Positions 8,781 through 17,728 of a stretch of DNA of 33,718 nucleotides are shown here, piece after piece. Below the pieces are notes generated by a model. It was not told the origin of the DNA, did not search any database, and saw only the letters and a program-made list of their open reading frames with translations. Both the position numbers and the translations under genes were made by a program. The DNA is from Candidatus Poribacteria bacterium (GTDB lineage: Bacteria; Poribacteria; WGA-4E; UBA9662). The stretch lies in contig DTUY01000082.1 in the NCBI GenBank assembly GCA_012963885.1, positions 1 to 33,718 of the forward strand, written 5' to 3'. Numbering within the stretch: the stretch's first letter is position 1; each line of letters starts with the position of its first letter.

Positions 8781-9581
8781 GTGGAACAGCGAAAAGTTTT
8801 TTTTGAAGAAGGGTATTTGATTATTGAAAACCTGTTATCCTCCCAAGAAATCGAAAAATGTCAAAATGAAATAGAAAGATTGCATCTGCAATGTAAAGAA
8901 TTCCTGACCCAAAATGATCCAAGGAAAAATCATTTCCAAATGGAACCGTTTCGCGAAAAGCCCAATTGTGACGACGGCCTTCCAATTCTACGAAAGATTG
9001 AGGGTACACGGGACTTATCCGCGACTTTCGATCAACTAGCAAAACACCCTAGCTTGGTAAAAACAGTACAAACTCTTATTGGTGAAAATCTGCTTCTTTT
9101 CCGCAGTACATTGATGCTTAAACCTGCATTCCATGGCTCAGCACATGGACTACATCAAGACTCAGCATATTGGCCAATGGAACCGCCAAAATTAGTTACT
9201 GTAAGCATTGCAATTAATGATGCAACTACCGAAAATGGTTGCTTCAAAATTATACCACGTAGTCATAAGTGGGGACTCCGTGAATGGGGCGGCATCGCCC
9301 GAAGACACGATGACCCAATTACTGACCGGAATGACGTAGATCCTGCAGACCAAGTTGAGGTTCCGCTTAAGGCTGGTAGCGCGCTTCTTTTTCATAGTTT
9401 GATGGTACACGGTTCTGGCGCAAACTTGTCCTCCAAACCGAGAAATACCGCACTCTACGCTTATTTCTCATCGGACGTTCGATACAAACCGCGTGGTGGC
9501 AAGTCTATGCAAAAAACCTTTCCGGTTATTGCTGGACTCAACGGAAAAACTGAGTTGACGCTAACTTCAGGAGAATCATAG
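8781..9581 (+). CDS. Second PhyH-family dioxygenase
   Basis: A 266-residue Fe(II)/2-oxoglutarate oxygenase of the phytanoyl-CoA dioxygenase family. The metal ligands are H125-Q-D127 in GLHQDSAYW and H210 in LMVHGSG, with the co-substrate Arg near 221. The ENGCFKIIPRSHKWG segment (151-165) is characteristic. The start is GTG, with AAAGGAT upstream. The N-terminal FFEEGYLIIENLLS matches the family's usual first strand. It diverges from the transporter operon, which carries a different PhyH gene at 3407-4135. The two share little beyond the motifs, so they are probably not a recent duplication. The substrate is unknown. Confidence 0.92.
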   Translation: MEQRKVFFEEGYLIIENLLSSQEIEKCQNEIERLHLQCKEFLTQNDPRKNHFQMEPFREKPNCDDGLPILRKIEGTRDLSATFDQLAKHPSLVKTVQTLIGENLLLFRSTLMLKPAFHGSAHGLHQDSAYWPMEPPKLVTVSIAINDATTENGCFKIIPRSHKWGLREWGGIARRHDDPITDRNDVDPADQVEVPLKAGSALLFHSLMVHGSGANLSSKPRNTALYAYFSSDVRYKPRGGKSMQKTFPVIAGLNGKTELTLTSGES

Positions 9582-9598
9582 GAACAGGTTAAGATTTC

Positions 9599-10159
9599 GT
9601 GGCTGAACAAATTCTTAAACAGATTATCGAATTCCTGAAGACGCCAGCGGGACACTGGATCATCCTCACCTCTGTCAGTGTCATTGGTTTATGGATCGTC
9701 TATAACCAGAAACGACAAATACCCGAACTCACACTTGAACAGGTCCAGGACGACAGCTGGTTCATCACACGGGACGATAACCATCGGCTGGCCATCATCG
9801 TGGCTTTGAAATTAACCAATAAGTCAGGCGGCCCCATCATATTAAAAAATTGCCGCTTAAGTGGATACTCCCCCAAAGATTTATCGACCAAATTGGTTGT
9901 TACAGGACATGACAAAGCCTTTGAGTTAGAACTCCCCGAGTATGACCAATTCGTTGTAGGCAGTAACTACGTTGTCAATCCATACACGGAATGCAAAATA
10001 TGGATGTACTACGAATCAAGAATTGTCACCATGACTGGGATGCTAAAAACACAGGTTATCGTGAGAGATACAAATCGAAAACGCAAATCAATTCATGTCA
10101 GTATCCCGCGCCAGGAGCAGCAGATTCTTATCTATCGAGAAGAAGCGATGCGATATTGA
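9599..10159 (+). CDS. Single-span membrane protein, unknown function
   Basis: I do not recognise this 186-residue protein. It starts with GTG 17 nt after the PhyH stop, so the two genes are probably co-transcribed. Residues about 19-36 form one membrane helix, flanked by TPAGH and a basic NQKRQ. The remainder (about 45-175) is rich in beta-strand-like stretches such as RLAIIVALKLTNKSGGPIIL and would be a soluble beta domain. By the positive-inside rule this domain would lie in the cytoplasm, but the charge bias is small. No catalytic motif or cysteine pair is apparent. Confidence 0.6.
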   Translation: MAEQILKQIIEFLKTPAGHWIILTSVSVIGLWIVYNQKRQIPELTLEQVQDDSWFITRDDNHRLAIIVALKLTNKSGGPIILKNCRLSGYSPKDLSTKLVVTGHDKAFELELPEYDQFVVGSNYVVNPYTECKIWMYYESRIVTMTGMLKTQVIVRDTNRKRKSIHVSIPRQEQQILIYREEAMRY

Positions 10160-10166
10160 ACTTCAC

Positions 10167-10196
10167 TTGTCAAGATTTGACCTAATATGCTATGTT
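10167..10196 (+). promoter_or_regulatory. Possible sigma-70 promoter for the aminotransferase gene
   Basis: TTGTCA (10167-10172) and TATGTT (10191-10196) are separated by 18 nt, and TGC before the -10 gives an extended -10 element. It lies just after the membrane protein gene and about 97 nt before the aminotransferase start. The hexamers match consensus at 5/6 and 4/6, so this is only a plausible site. Confidence 0.3.
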
Positions 10197-10292
10197 TAGC
10201 GGAAGATCCGGAATCACAGTTTCATCGTGAACATTATCGAAATTACGTAATCTCAAACATGCTTCTCACATCCCGACATATTTCTTAAGATC

Positions 10293-11465
10293 ATGAACAC
10301 ATTTTCAAAGCGCTTAGATCGCTTGCCACCCTACATGTTCGGCAAGCTTAAGCAATTGACACACGACAGAAGACAACAAGGCATAGATGTGATTGATCTT
10401 GGTATGGGAAATCCGAGTGAGCCAACACCATCGGACATAATTGATAAATTGTGCGAAGCTGCATATCATCCTAAAAACCACCGCTATTCAGCCTCAAAAG
10501 GCATCTTTAACCTGAGACGTGAAATCTGCTGGTACTATGAACGAAGATTCGGTGTACAATTAGATCCAGACCACGAAGCGATGTCCGTGATTGGTACAAA
10601 AGAAGGATTGTCGCATCTCGCACTGGCATTAATTGATGAGGGTGATTTGGCACTTGTGCCTAACCCAACCTTTCCAATCCATATCTATAGTATAATACTT
10701 GCGGGTGGTAGTGTTATTAGTATCCCACTACACGCTGAAAATGAGTTTGTACCAAGCCTGACAGAAATCACACGCGATATATTGCCTAGGCCGAAAGTGC
10801 TAATCTTGAGTTTTCCTCACAATCCAACTGGAGCAGTTGTGAGTATCGACTTCTTCAAGGAAATTGTGGATTTCGCTCGAAGAAACGACATCATCGTGAT
10901 CCACGATTTGGCTTACGCAGATATCGTTTTTGATGGGTATCAAGCTCCAAGCCTCCTGCAAGTCAAGGAAGCAAAAGATGTTGGAATTGAATTTTTGTCG
11001 CTTTCTAAATCCCACAACATGGCAGGATGGCGTTGTGGGTTTGCAGTCGGTAACCGAGACTTAATTAGCGCGCTGGCAAAAATTAAGGGATATTATGACT
11101 ACGGTATTTTCGCTCCAATCCAAATAGCATCAATAGTTGCCCTCAGGATTAAGGAAGAAATTGTCAAGGAAAATGCTAGTGTTTACGAAAAGCGGCGCAA
11201 CATTCTAGTTGAAGGTTTAAACCGTATTGGGTGGGAGGTCCAAAAGCCGAAAGGAACTATGTTTGTCTGGGCAGCTATTCCCGAACAACATAGTCACCTC
11301 AACTCATTTGACTTTGCTATGAAGCTTCTGAATGATGCTGAAGTGTGTGTTTCTCCGGGGGCAGGATTCGGCCATAATGGCGAAAATTATGTCCGAATTG
11401 CATTAGTGGAAAACGATGATCGTATTCGACAAGCTATCCGACAAATTCGACGTGCGCTGTTCTAA
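10293..11465 (+). CDS. AlaC-like PLP-dependent aminotransferase
   Basis: A fold-type I, class I/II aminotransferase of 390 residues. It closely resembles E. coli AlaC (YfdZ), a glutamate-pyruvate aminotransferase. Shared landmarks are RLPPYMF near the start, LGMGNPSEPTP (36-46), HNPTG (176-180), HDLAYADIVFDG (204-215) and the PLP Schiff-base lysine K239 in SLSKSHNMAGWR. The C-terminal CVSPGAGFG is also matched. Related enzymes include LL-diaminopimelate aminotransferase, but the match to AlaC is nearer. The ribosome binding site is weak. The gene ends 26 nt from the convergent end of rplQ, with no visible terminator between them. Confidence 0.88.
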   Translation: MNTFSKRLDRLPPYMFGKLKQLTHDRRQQGIDVIDLGMGNPSEPTPSDIIDKLCEAAYHPKNHRYSASKGIFNLRREICWYYERRFGVQLDPDHEAMSVIGTKEGLSHLALALIDEGDLALVPNPTFPIHIYSIILAGGSVISIPLHAENEFVPSLTEITRDILPRPKVLILSFPHNPTGAVVSIDFFKEIVDFARRNDIIVIHDLAYADIVFDGYQAPSLLQVKEAKDVGIEFLSLSKSHNMAGWRCGFAVGNRDLISALAKIKGYYDYGIFAPIQIASIVALRIKEEIVKENASVYEKRRNILVEGLNRIGWEVQKPKGTMFVWAAIPEQHSHLNSFDFAMKLLNDAEVCVSPGAGFGHNGENYVRIALVENDDRIRQAIRQIRRALF

Positions 11466-11491
11466 CCCTCAAACAACATAGATCTAGGAAT

Positions 11492-11908
11492 TCACACCAG
11501 CTGAATATAACCCATTTCAGCACCGTCGCCTTTTCTGGTTTTTCCCCGAATTACACGTGTATATCCGCCGTTTCTGTCCTGATAGCGCGGTCCAAGCTCA
11601 TCAAATAGTTTCTGTAGTACTTCATGCTTGCTAATTATTTCTTGACCATTGACATCAGGTCTAAGAGGTCTTTTCTTATCATGTAGCCTCTTACCATAAA
11701 CCATTTTTGCTGCTTGACGACGTGCATGCAAATCACCTCTTTTAGCCAGAGTGATCAGCTTCTCAGCAATACCGCGAAGCTCTTTGCACTTTTGCAGAGT
11801 TGTGCAAATTTGCTCGTGTTCAAATAGCGCAGTAACTTGGTTGCGAAACAATGATTTACGATGGCTACTTGTTCTACCAAGTTTTCTCCCTTTCTTCCTA
11901 TGACGCAT
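11492..11908 (-). CDS. rplQ: 50S ribosomal protein L17
   Basis: The 138-residue protein carries the L17 hallmark [12 protein letters not shown] at its start and GYTRV near the C-terminus. It binds 23S rRNA at the base of the large subunit. Its ATG lies inside the end of rpoA (11-nt overlap), which implies translational coupling, as in the usual rpoA-rplQ pair. It is the last gene of the 30-gene translation cluster. A short C-terminal extension after [12 protein letters not shown] is present. The convergent aminotransferase gene follows after 26 nt. Confidence 0.97.
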   Translation of the reverse strand: MRHRKKGRKLGRTSSHRKSLFRNQVTALFEHEQICTTLQKCKELRGIAEKLITLAKRGDLHARRQAAKMVYGKRLHDKKRPLRPDVNGQEIISKHEVLQKLFDELGPRYQDRNGGYTRVIRGKTRKGDGAEMGYIQLV

Positions 11909-12896
11909 CCTCTATTCCCTCGCTATTCGGTACTTTCTCTTCGTCGAAGGTCATTCCGAAGTGTAGACTCATTTCATCAAGAATTTCTTTAATCTCATTA
12001 AGGGATTTCTTGCCAAAATTGCGGAACTCTAACATTTTCTTCTCATCAAGAGAAACAAGATCTCGGATAGTGGTAATATTGGCAGCATCAAGACAATTAG
12101 CTGATCTGACCGACAATTCTAGTTCAGCAACTGGTCGAGACAGATACTTTTCAAGTTGGAGCTTGTCTTGGTCAATCTCGGGAACCTGCTCGACATAATT
12201 TTCGTCGAAATCACTGAAGAGTTGAAACTGATCAAGTAAAATCTCAGCTGCCTGAGTAACAGCATCCTTAGCAGTAATAGAACCGTCTGTAGACACTTCC
12301 AAAATTAACCTGTCATAGTTAGTGATAGATCCAACACGTGTCCCTTCAACTTTGAAATTCACCTTAGTTACAGGGGAAAATTTTGTGTCTATCGGAATAA
12401 TTCCTTCAGTCAGCTCTTCTTCTATTATTTCGCCGGCAAGGGCATATCCTCTTCCTACACATACTCGCATCTCAATGCTTAACCCATCACACCGATCAAG
12501 TGCAGCAATATGCTGGTCCGGATTAATAATTTCAATTTGACTGTTTGGTCGAATATCAGCAGCGGTTAACTCTGTGGAACCTTGTGCGTTGAGATACAAT
12601 GTAACCAATTCATCCGAAAGAAAGCGAAAACGGATCGCCTTAAGGTTTAATATAATTTGGAGAAGATCTTCGCGAACACCTTCAACTGTTGAATACTCGT
12701 GGCTTGCTCCTTCAACAGCAATCGCATAGATCGCCGCGCCACTAATACTGGAAATTAAGACACGCCGAAGCGCGTTACCAAGTGTAGTACCAAACCCACG
12801 GGCAAGAGGTTCGGCAATGAACCGGCCATAGTCAGGCCTCAAAGTTTCCTGATCCGCGAGCAGTCGTTTAGGCTTATTAATTTCTAACCTTGTCAT
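11898..12896 (-). CDS. rpoA: RNA polymerase alpha subunit
   Basis: The 332-residue alpha subunit has the two usual domains. The N-terminal dimerisation and beta/beta-prime assembly domain spans about residues 1-235 ([18 protein letters not shown]-like segment present). The DNA-binding C-terminal domain spans about 250-320, with VRSANCL holding the Arg equivalent to E. coli R265 that contacts UP elements. I chose the ATG at 12896 because AAGGG lies 6-7 nt upstream. A TTG nine codons earlier has no such site. rpsD, which usually precedes rpoA, is absent. The end overlaps rplQ by 11 nt. Confidence 0.97.
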   Translation of the reverse strand: MTRLEINKPKRLLADQETLRPDYGRFIAEPLARGFGTTLGNALRRVLISSISGAAIYAIAVEGASHEYSTVEGVREDLLQIILNLKAIRFRFLSDELVTLYLNAQGSTELTAADIRPNSQIEIINPDQHIAALDRCDGLSIEMRVCVGRGYALAGEIIEEELTEGIIPIDTKFSPVTKVNFKVEGTRVGSITNYDRLILEVSTDGSITAKDAVTQAAEILLDQFQLFSDFDENYVEQVPEIDQDKLQLEKYLSRPVAELELSVRSANCLDAANITTIRDLVSLDEKKMLEFRNFGKKSLNEIKEILDEMSLHFGMTFDEEKVPNSEGIEDAS

Positions 12897-12966
12897 CAAT
12901 TTCCCTTCATACAAATTTATCAACTAATACATACGTTCTAGGCATAGATCAGACACCTAAACAGAT

Positions 12967-13341
12967 TCATACACGCCGACGTTTGGGGGGACGGCAACCA
13001 TTGTGTGGAATGGGTGTAACATCCTTCATGGAAGTAATCTCCAAACCAGCAGATACAAGCGCGAGAATGGCTGATTCCCTTCCGGATCCAGGCCCCTTCA
13101 CCCGCACTTCGACACGTTTAAGGCCGTGTTCCATAGCTTTCCTGGCACAATCATTCGCAGTTTGTGATGAGGCAAAAGGAGTTGATTTCCTAGCCCCACG
13201 AAAATTCTGTCCAGAGGTTGCCCAAGCCAGAACATTACCATTAGGATCAGTGATAGTAACAATTGTATTGTTGAATGTTGCCTGAATGTGAGCAATACCC
13301 TCAGGGACATTCTTCTTCTCTCTCCTTCTATTCGATCTCAA
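12967..13341 (-). CDS. rpsK: 30S ribosomal protein S11
   Basis: A 124-residue S11 with [18 protein letters not shown] and the C-terminal [13 protein letters not shown] that contacts 16S rRNA on the platform. The start is TTG, supported by AGGAG about 6 nt upstream. The N-terminal tail [14 protein letters not shown] is basic, as is usual. It lies 33 nt after rpsM, and 70 nt separate it from rpoA, where rpsD would normally be. An Asn-Gly (HNG) site suited to isoaspartate formation, known in E. coli S11, is retained. Confidence 0.97.
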   Translation of the reverse strand: MRSNRRREKKNVPEGIAHIQATFNNTIVTITDPNGNVLAWATSGQNFRGARKSTPFASSQTANDCARKAMEHGLKRVEVRVKGPGSGRESAILALVSAGLEITSMKDVTPIPHNGCRPPKRRRV

Positions 13342-13374
13342 ACCTGTCTCCTGCCTGCTGAATTTAATCTGAGG

Positions 13375-13767
13375 TTAAACCTTGCGACCAGCTTCCTTAG
13401 CCTTACGACCGACAGAGATAGTTCTGGCCTTACCTTTGCGAGTTCGAGCATTCGTGCTTGTGCGCTGGCCTCGAACCGGCAAACTTCGGCGATGACGCAA
13501 ACCACGATAACTATTAATGTCATTTAATCGTTTAATGTCTAAATCGATTTCGCGCCTTAGATCGCCTTCAAGCCTGTAATCGCTACTGATCTCAGTACGT
13601 ATCTGACTCAGGTCGTCTTCTGTAAGATCCTGAATCTTAGTGGATGGATCAATTGCAAGATTCTCAACGACGCTAGAAGCCGTAGCCCGACCAATACCAT
13701 AGATATATGTTAGTGCAATATCAACTCTCTTATTTCTGGGTAAATCAACACCTGCTATTCTAGCCAT
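13375..13767 (-). CDS. rpsM: 30S ribosomal protein S13
   Basis: The 130-residue S13 starts [15 protein letters not shown] and contains the helix-two-turn-helix stretch [10 protein letters not shown] and the [13 protein letters not shown]-type C-terminal segment that reaches toward the P-site tRNA. It forms the head-to-large-subunit bridge B1. It sits 10 nt after rpmJ, and AAGGATT lies directly before its ATG. The C-terminus (KAKEAGRKV region) is slightly longer than that of E. coli. Confidence 0.97.
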   Translation of the reverse strand: MARIAGVDLPRNKRVDIALTYIYGIGRATASSVVENLAIDPSTKIQDLTEDDLSQIRTEISSDYRLEGDLRREIDLDIKRLNDINSYRGLRHRRSLPVRGQRTSTNARTRKGKARTISVGRKAKEAGRKV

Positions 13768-13777
13768 AATCCTTATA

Positions 13778-13894
13778 TCACCCCTGTCTTTGTTTGAGTC
13801 TCGGATTTTTTTTATTGATGATATATATTCTTCCCCTGCGCTTCACAACCTGACAATCTTTACTTCTGCTTTTGATTGACGCTCTAACCTTCAT
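13778..13894 (-). CDS. rpmJ: 50S ribosomal protein L36, zinc-free type
   Basis: A 38-codon gene lies between secY and rps[21 protein letters not shown], then [18 protein letters not shown]. Its ATG follows an excellent Shine-Dalgarno sequence, AAAGGAGGTTGA, that overlaps the secY stop. The usual L36 zinc ligands (Cys11, Cys14, Cys27, His32/33) are reduced to Cys14 alone: the others are Ser, Asn and Leu. The [12 protein letters not shown] pattern resembles the C-minus paralogue of E. coli (YkgM) more than the C-plus form. Here it occupies the standard secY-rpmJ-rpsM position. The protein binds 23S rRNA near the base of the large subunit. Confidence 0.95.
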   Translation of the reverse strand: MKVRASIKSRSKDCQVVKRRGRIYIINKKNPRLKQRQG

Positions 13895-13904
13895 TCAACC
13901 TCCT

Positions 13905-15245
13905 TTATCTTCTTCTACGCCCTTTCACACGTTGATTTTTTAAAAAACCCTCATAATGCCGTGTGGTAAGATATGATTCGATTTGAGAAACAGTATCTAA
14001 GACAACACCAACGACAATTAGAAGCGACGCCCCCGACACCATGGTACCAATCTTAAGTACACCTTCAAAGATCATCGGTATCACAGCAATACCTGCCAGA
14101 AAAAGAGCTCCCGGCAGTGTAATACGTGTCAAGGTACTGTTTATATACTCAGCAGTATTGTTACCTGGACGTACTCCAGGAATAAATCCACCATACTTAC
14201 GAAGATTTTCTGCCATTTCAACAGGATTCACTTGTACCGCGGTATAAAAATAAGTAAATCCAACAATAAGAGATGCATACATAAGAACATAAAATGGATT
14301 AGAGGAACTAAAAAGACTCTGAGCACTTTGAATCCATTTCCAAGAACTCGGCAAAAATCCAAGCATTGTGGGAGGAAACTGCATTAAGGTCACGGCAAAG
14401 ATAATTGGAATCATTCCTGCAGTATTAACTCTCAAGGGAATATGCGTCGTTTGACCGCCATACACTTTTCGTCCAACAATTCTCCTGGCGTATTGCACTG
14501 GAATTTTCCGAACCGCTAATTGAATAAAAACAGTTCCCATAATTGCTACGACGATAAGCCCTAAAAACAGAACAAGTGCAGGAATCTTCAGTGTGCCTTC
14601 TATCAAACTGCTAACTAAACGAAAAGCTCCAGGTACGAGCCCAGACACAATCCCAACTGTAATAATCATAGAAATCCCTTGACCAATTCCATGTTCGGTA
14701 ATCTGTTCACCCAACCACATAACGAACGCGGTACCTGCCATTAAGGTAATCATAACGAGGAGCGTCCACCCTAATGTCGGGTTTAATACGACCGGTTGAT
14801 CCGACCCAATGGCTGCTGGGTTTCTCAGCATAGTACTGATACCAACGCCCTGAACTATACTTAAAATAACTGTCCCATATCGGGTGTATTGGACAATCTT
14901 TTTCCGACCGCCATCCTCCTTCGATAGCTTTTCTAAGGACGGGATCACAACGGTAAGAAGTTGCATTGCGATCGAAGCACTGATATAAGGCTGAATACCA
15001 AGTGCAAATATGGTCATCTGTTTGAAAGCACCACCGGAAAAAAGGTTAATAAAACCAATTACATTACTCCCGGCTTTACCAAAACGACCAGCTAGGTTTT
15101 CAAAGAAAACTTCTAGTGCCTTATCATCAACACCCGGCAGCGTAATATGCGCGCCAACCCGATAGACAATCAACAATAAAGCCGTAAAAACGATACGCTT
15201 TTTTAATTCCGGAATCTTAAAAGCATTCCGAAGTGCTTTAACCAA
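13905..15245 (-). CDS. secY: Protein translocase subunit SecY
   Basis: The 446-residue channel subunit of the Sec translocon, with ten membrane helices. Landmarks are ALRNAFKIPELKKRI at the start, the plug-region FINLFSGGAF (about 65-74), TEHGIGQGIS, and the PGVRPGNNTAEYI loop used for SecA and ribosome binding. The start is TTG, placed directly after the rplO stop (TAG-TTG, no gap), with AGAGGA about 7 nt upstream. No adk, map or infA follows; rpmJ comes 10 nt later. Confidence 0.96.
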   Translation of the reverse strand: MVKALRNAFKIPELKKRIVFTALLLIVYRVGAHITLPGVDDKALEVFFENLAGRFGKAGSNVIGFINLFSGGAFKQMTIFALGIQPYISASIAMQLLTVVIPSLEKLSKEDGGRKKIVQYTRYGTVILSIVQGVGISTMLRNPAAIGSDQPVVLNPTLGWTLLVMITLMAGTAFVMWLGEQITEHGIGQGISMIITVGIVSGLVPGAFRLVSSLIEGTLKIPALVLFLGLIVVAIMGTVFIQLAVRKIPVQYARRIVGRKVYGGQTTHIPLRVNTAGMIPIIFAVTLMQFPPTMLGFLPSSWKWIQSAQSLFSSSNPFYVLMYASLIVGFTYFYTAVQVNPVEMAENLRKYGGFIPGVRPGNNTAEYINSTLTRITLPGALFLAGIAVIPMIFEGVLKIGTMVSGASLLIVVGVVLDTVSQIESYLTTRHYEGFLKNQRVKGRRRR

Positions 15246-15692
15246 CTAAATTTCCTCTGCCGTTCCACCCACTGCTTCTATCTTCTCAACAGCTGTTTTC
15301 GAGAATTTATGAGCTTGAACCGTTAGTTTCTTTTCGATCTCACCATCACCTAAAATCTTTACCTTTGAGTTTTTGCCTTTAACAATTCCTGACTCAAACA
15401 TCGTTTTAAGCGAAACGGTTGCGCCATCCTCAAACGTGTTCAGTGTCTGAATATTAACAACGCTATACTCAATCCGTACATGGCCAGTTCTGCGGGGACC
15501 ACTTTTTGGAATACGTCGAACTAACGGCATTTGTCCGCCCTCAAACCAAGCCGGGATTGACACACCCGATCTCGATTTCTGTCCCTTATGACCACGTCCA
15601 CATGTTTTGCCTAGACCAGACCCATGACCACGACCAACCCGCTTTTTTGAGTGCCTTGAATTTTTCGGAGGCTTAAGCTCGTTTAATTTCAT
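15246..15692 (-). CDS. rplO: 50S ribosomal protein L15
   Basis: A 148-residue L15. The Gly/Arg-rich N-terminal arm (KKRVGRGHGSGLGKTCGRGH) threads into 23S rRNA, and PAWFEGGQMPLVRRIPK is the family signature. The C-terminal globular part contains LTVQAHKFSKTA. It follows rpsE by only 22 nt, so there is no room for rpmD (L30), which usually sits between them. The TAG stop abuts the TTG start of secY. Confidence 0.97.
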   Translation of the reverse strand: MKLNELKPPKNSRHSKKRVGRGHGSGLGKTCGRGHKGQKSRSGVSIPAWFEGGQMPLVRRIPKSGPRRTGHVRIEYSVVNIQTLNTFEDGATVSLKTMFESGIVKGKNSKVKILGDGEIEKKLTVQAHKFSKTAVEKIEAVGGTAEEI

Positions 15693-15714
15693 TTCTATTT
15701 TTATCTTTCCTTAA

Positions 15715-16221
15715 TTAGCCTCGGATTTCCTCAACAGTTTTTCCCCGTAGACGAGCAACTTCCTCAATCCTTTTCAAGCTTTTGAGGCCTTGCATCGTTG
15801 CCTCCGCCGTATTCTTCATATTACGACTACCGATTCGTTTCGTTAAGACGTTTCGAACACCAGCAAATTCCAAGATCACACGCGTAGCCAAGCCCGCAAC
15901 AATTCCCGTACCTGGCCTCGCTGGTCTTAGAACCACTTTTGAAGCTTTAAAATAACCAACAATCTGATGTGGAATAGTACCGTCTACAAGTGGAATACGA
16001 ACTAAATTCTTTTTCGCATCAACCATACTTTTCCTAATCGCTGATGGCACGTCTTTGGCGCTGGCAAATCCGATACCGACTAAACCTTCCCGGTTGCCGA
16101 CTGCCGTTAGTGCATTGAAACTGGGTGTCCTCCCACCTTTACGAACGCGCATAACGCGGTTAATCCCAATTAACCGCTCTTCGAGCTCTAATGACTCCGG
16201 ATCGTTTTCCTTATTCAACAA
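15715..16221 (-). CDS. rpsE: 30S ribosomal protein S5
   Basis: The 168-residue S5 has the N-terminal double-stranded RNA-binding domain (LIGINRVMRVRKGGRTPSF) and the C-terminal GHMD-like fold with RPARPGTGIVAG and VLTKRIGSRN. It acts in decoding accuracy and the mRNA helicase site at the entry tunnel. Two tandem TTG codons start the frame. GAGGAG stands 6 nt before the first, so TTG at 16221 is the likely start. The acidic lead NKENDPESLELEE is typical. rpmD is missing after it. Confidence 0.97.
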   Translation of the reverse strand: MLNKENDPESLELEERLIGINRVMRVRKGGRTPSFNALTAVGNREGLVGIGFASAKDVPSAIRKSMVDAKKNLVRIPLVDGTIPHQIVGYFKASKVVLRPARPGTGIVAGLATRVILEFAGVRNVLTKRIGSRNMKNTAEATMQGLKSLKRIEEVARLRGKTVEEIRG

Positions 16222-16267
16222 CGAAATCTCCTCGATTTTAGATGATATCCCTGATCATGAAAAAAGG

Positions 16268-16639
16268 TTAGAATTTCAAACCGCCTTTTCTGGCTGCTTC
16301 AGCAAGGGCTGCTATCCGTCCATGATAGAGGTTGCCTCCACGATCGAAAACCACTGATTCTATGTTGCGATCTTTTGCTTTCGCAGCAATTAATCCTCCC
16401 ACCTGCTCCGCTGCTGAGACTTTTTTGCCTTCAGCAGGCAAAACATCTCGCAATTCAGGAGAAAGAGTGGACGCTGCTGCCAGTGTAGTACCTTCCGCAT
16501 CATTAATAACCTGCGCATAAATGTGTTTCAAACTTCGAAAAACAACCAAACGTGGTACTCGTTCAGTACCATAAATTCTACCTCGTATGCGCGTTTTTCG
16601 TTTTCTAAGGTTATGCTGTTTCTTCTTTATTCGACTCAA
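16268..16639 (-). CDS. rplR: 50S ribosomal protein L18
   Basis: A 123-residue L18, the 5S rRNA-binding protein of the central protuberance. Family marks are [33 protein letters not shown] and the C-terminal [20 protein letters not shown]. The start is TTG with GGAG about 9 nt upstream and no ATG nearby. It is 63 nt from rplF and 46 nt from rpsE. Confidence 0.97.
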   Translation of the reverse strand: MSRIKKKQHNLRKRKTRIRGRIYGTERVPRLVVFRSLKHIYAQVINDAEGTTLAAASTLSPELRDVLPAEGKKVSAAEQVGGLIAAKAKDRNIESVVFDRGGNLYHGRIAALAEAARKGGLKF

Positions 16640-16702
16640 CGGATTTACTCCGAATTTTTCAAATATCCATATAATTGAAATGATGATGGTAACGTCAAAC
16701 CG

Positions 16703-17272
16703 TTATACAGCGGTCTTCCCTTCTTTATTCCTCACCTGTTCGCCTTCGTAACGAATGCCTTTTGAAGGTTTATAAACTTCAGGCTTCTTAATTTGACGGA
16801 TTGAAGCTGCTACCTGACCTACCATTTGCTTATCAATGCCTTTAATGCTAATAGGAATATGGGGTAGTCCATCAATATTTTCGGAGGGATCAACGATAAC
16901 CGTAACTCCGTCAGGAGGAGTGAAGGTAACAGGATGAGAATACCCGACATTTAAAACCAGACAGTTTTGACGGTCGATTTCAGCACGGTAACCAACACCA
17001 ACAACGTAAAGTTTTTTCTCAAACCCTTCACTGACACCAACAACCATATTAGCAATCAGACTCCTCGATAATCCATGTAAGGCTTTGTCTTCCTTTCCAT
17101 CTGTCTCCCTCTCAAAACGGATGGTCCCATCAGTAATACTCGCTTTAATATTTTTAGGAACAGCCCAATCTAACTTTCCTTTAGGCCCTTCAACCGCAAC
17201 CCCACCATTGTCTCTTAATTCGACTTTAACATTGGCCGGAATTTGAATTGGCAAATTTCCGATTCGAGACAC
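16703..17272 (-). CDS. rplF: 50S ribosomal protein L6
   Basis: The 189-residue L6 has its two homologous RNA-binding domains: an N-terminal one starting SRIGNLPIQIP and a C-terminal one with GIDKQMVGQVAASIRQIKKP and the signature PEVYKPSKGIRYEGE. It lies near the factor-binding site of the 50S subunit. The start is GTG with AAGGA about 8 nt upstream. The C-terminus extends a few residues (QVRNKEGKTAV) past the common end. Confidence 0.97.
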   Translation of the reverse strand: MSRIGNLPIQIPANVKVELRDNGGVAVEGPKGKLDWAVPKNIKASITDGTIRFERETDGKEDKALHGLSRSLIANMVVGVSEGFEKKLYVVGVGYRAEIDRQNCLVLNVGYSHPVTFTPPDGVTVIVDPSENIDGLPHIPISIKGIDKQMVGQVAASIRQIKKPEVYKPSKGIRYEGEQVRNKEGKTAV

Positions 17273-17317
17273 TGCACTTTTCCTTTTACTTAATACTTAA
17301 TACTTAATTGTAGCCCC

Positions 17318-17716
17318 TTACCAGACGTAGCAGAGGACTTCGCCGCCGATTCTTTCCCTCCGACACTGCTTTCCAGTTTTCACACCATGGGAGGTTGATA
17401 ACACGGAAACACCTAAATCTCCATATACTCGTGGAATTTTTGTGGCACCAGCATAAACACGCCTACCCGGCTTACTAACCCGACGAATCCCAGAGATAAC
17501 CTTTTCTTGATTATCATCATACTTCAAATATATTCTTAAAATACCTTGTTTGCGATCTTCAATTAATCTGTAACTACGAATATAACCTTCTTCATGTAAT
17601 ATCCGTGCAACTTCCATTTTTAACTTGGACGCAGGAATCTCAACCCGTTCATGTCTAACCATGTTAGCATTACGGATACGAGTCAACATATCTGCGACAG
17701 GATCTGTCATTGACAT
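17318..17716 (-). CDS. rpsH: 30S ribosomal protein S8
   Basis: A 132-residue S8 that binds 16S rRNA helix 21. It starts [17 protein letters not shown] and ends with the conserved [20 protein letters not shown] core, with Cys in the STS..GV..G..(A/C)R motif. ATG at 17716 is favoured over the ATG two codons later because AGAGGT lies about 8 nt upstream. It follows rpsN by 12 nt. In E. coli S8 represses spc translation by binding mRNA; no such site was identified here. Confidence 0.97.
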   Translation of the reverse strand: MSMTDPVADMLTRIRNANMVRHERVEIPASKLKMEVARILHEEGYIRSYRLIEDRKQGILRIYLKYDDNQEKVISGIRRVSKPGRRVYAGATKIPRVYGDLGVSVLSTSHGVKTGKQCRRERIGGEVLCYVW

Positions 17717-17728
17717 TGGTCTCTACCT

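Noticed and set aside
11466-11491. Bidirectional terminator between the aminotransferase gene and rplQ
   Set aside because: The 26-nt gap has no stem with a T-run on either strand.
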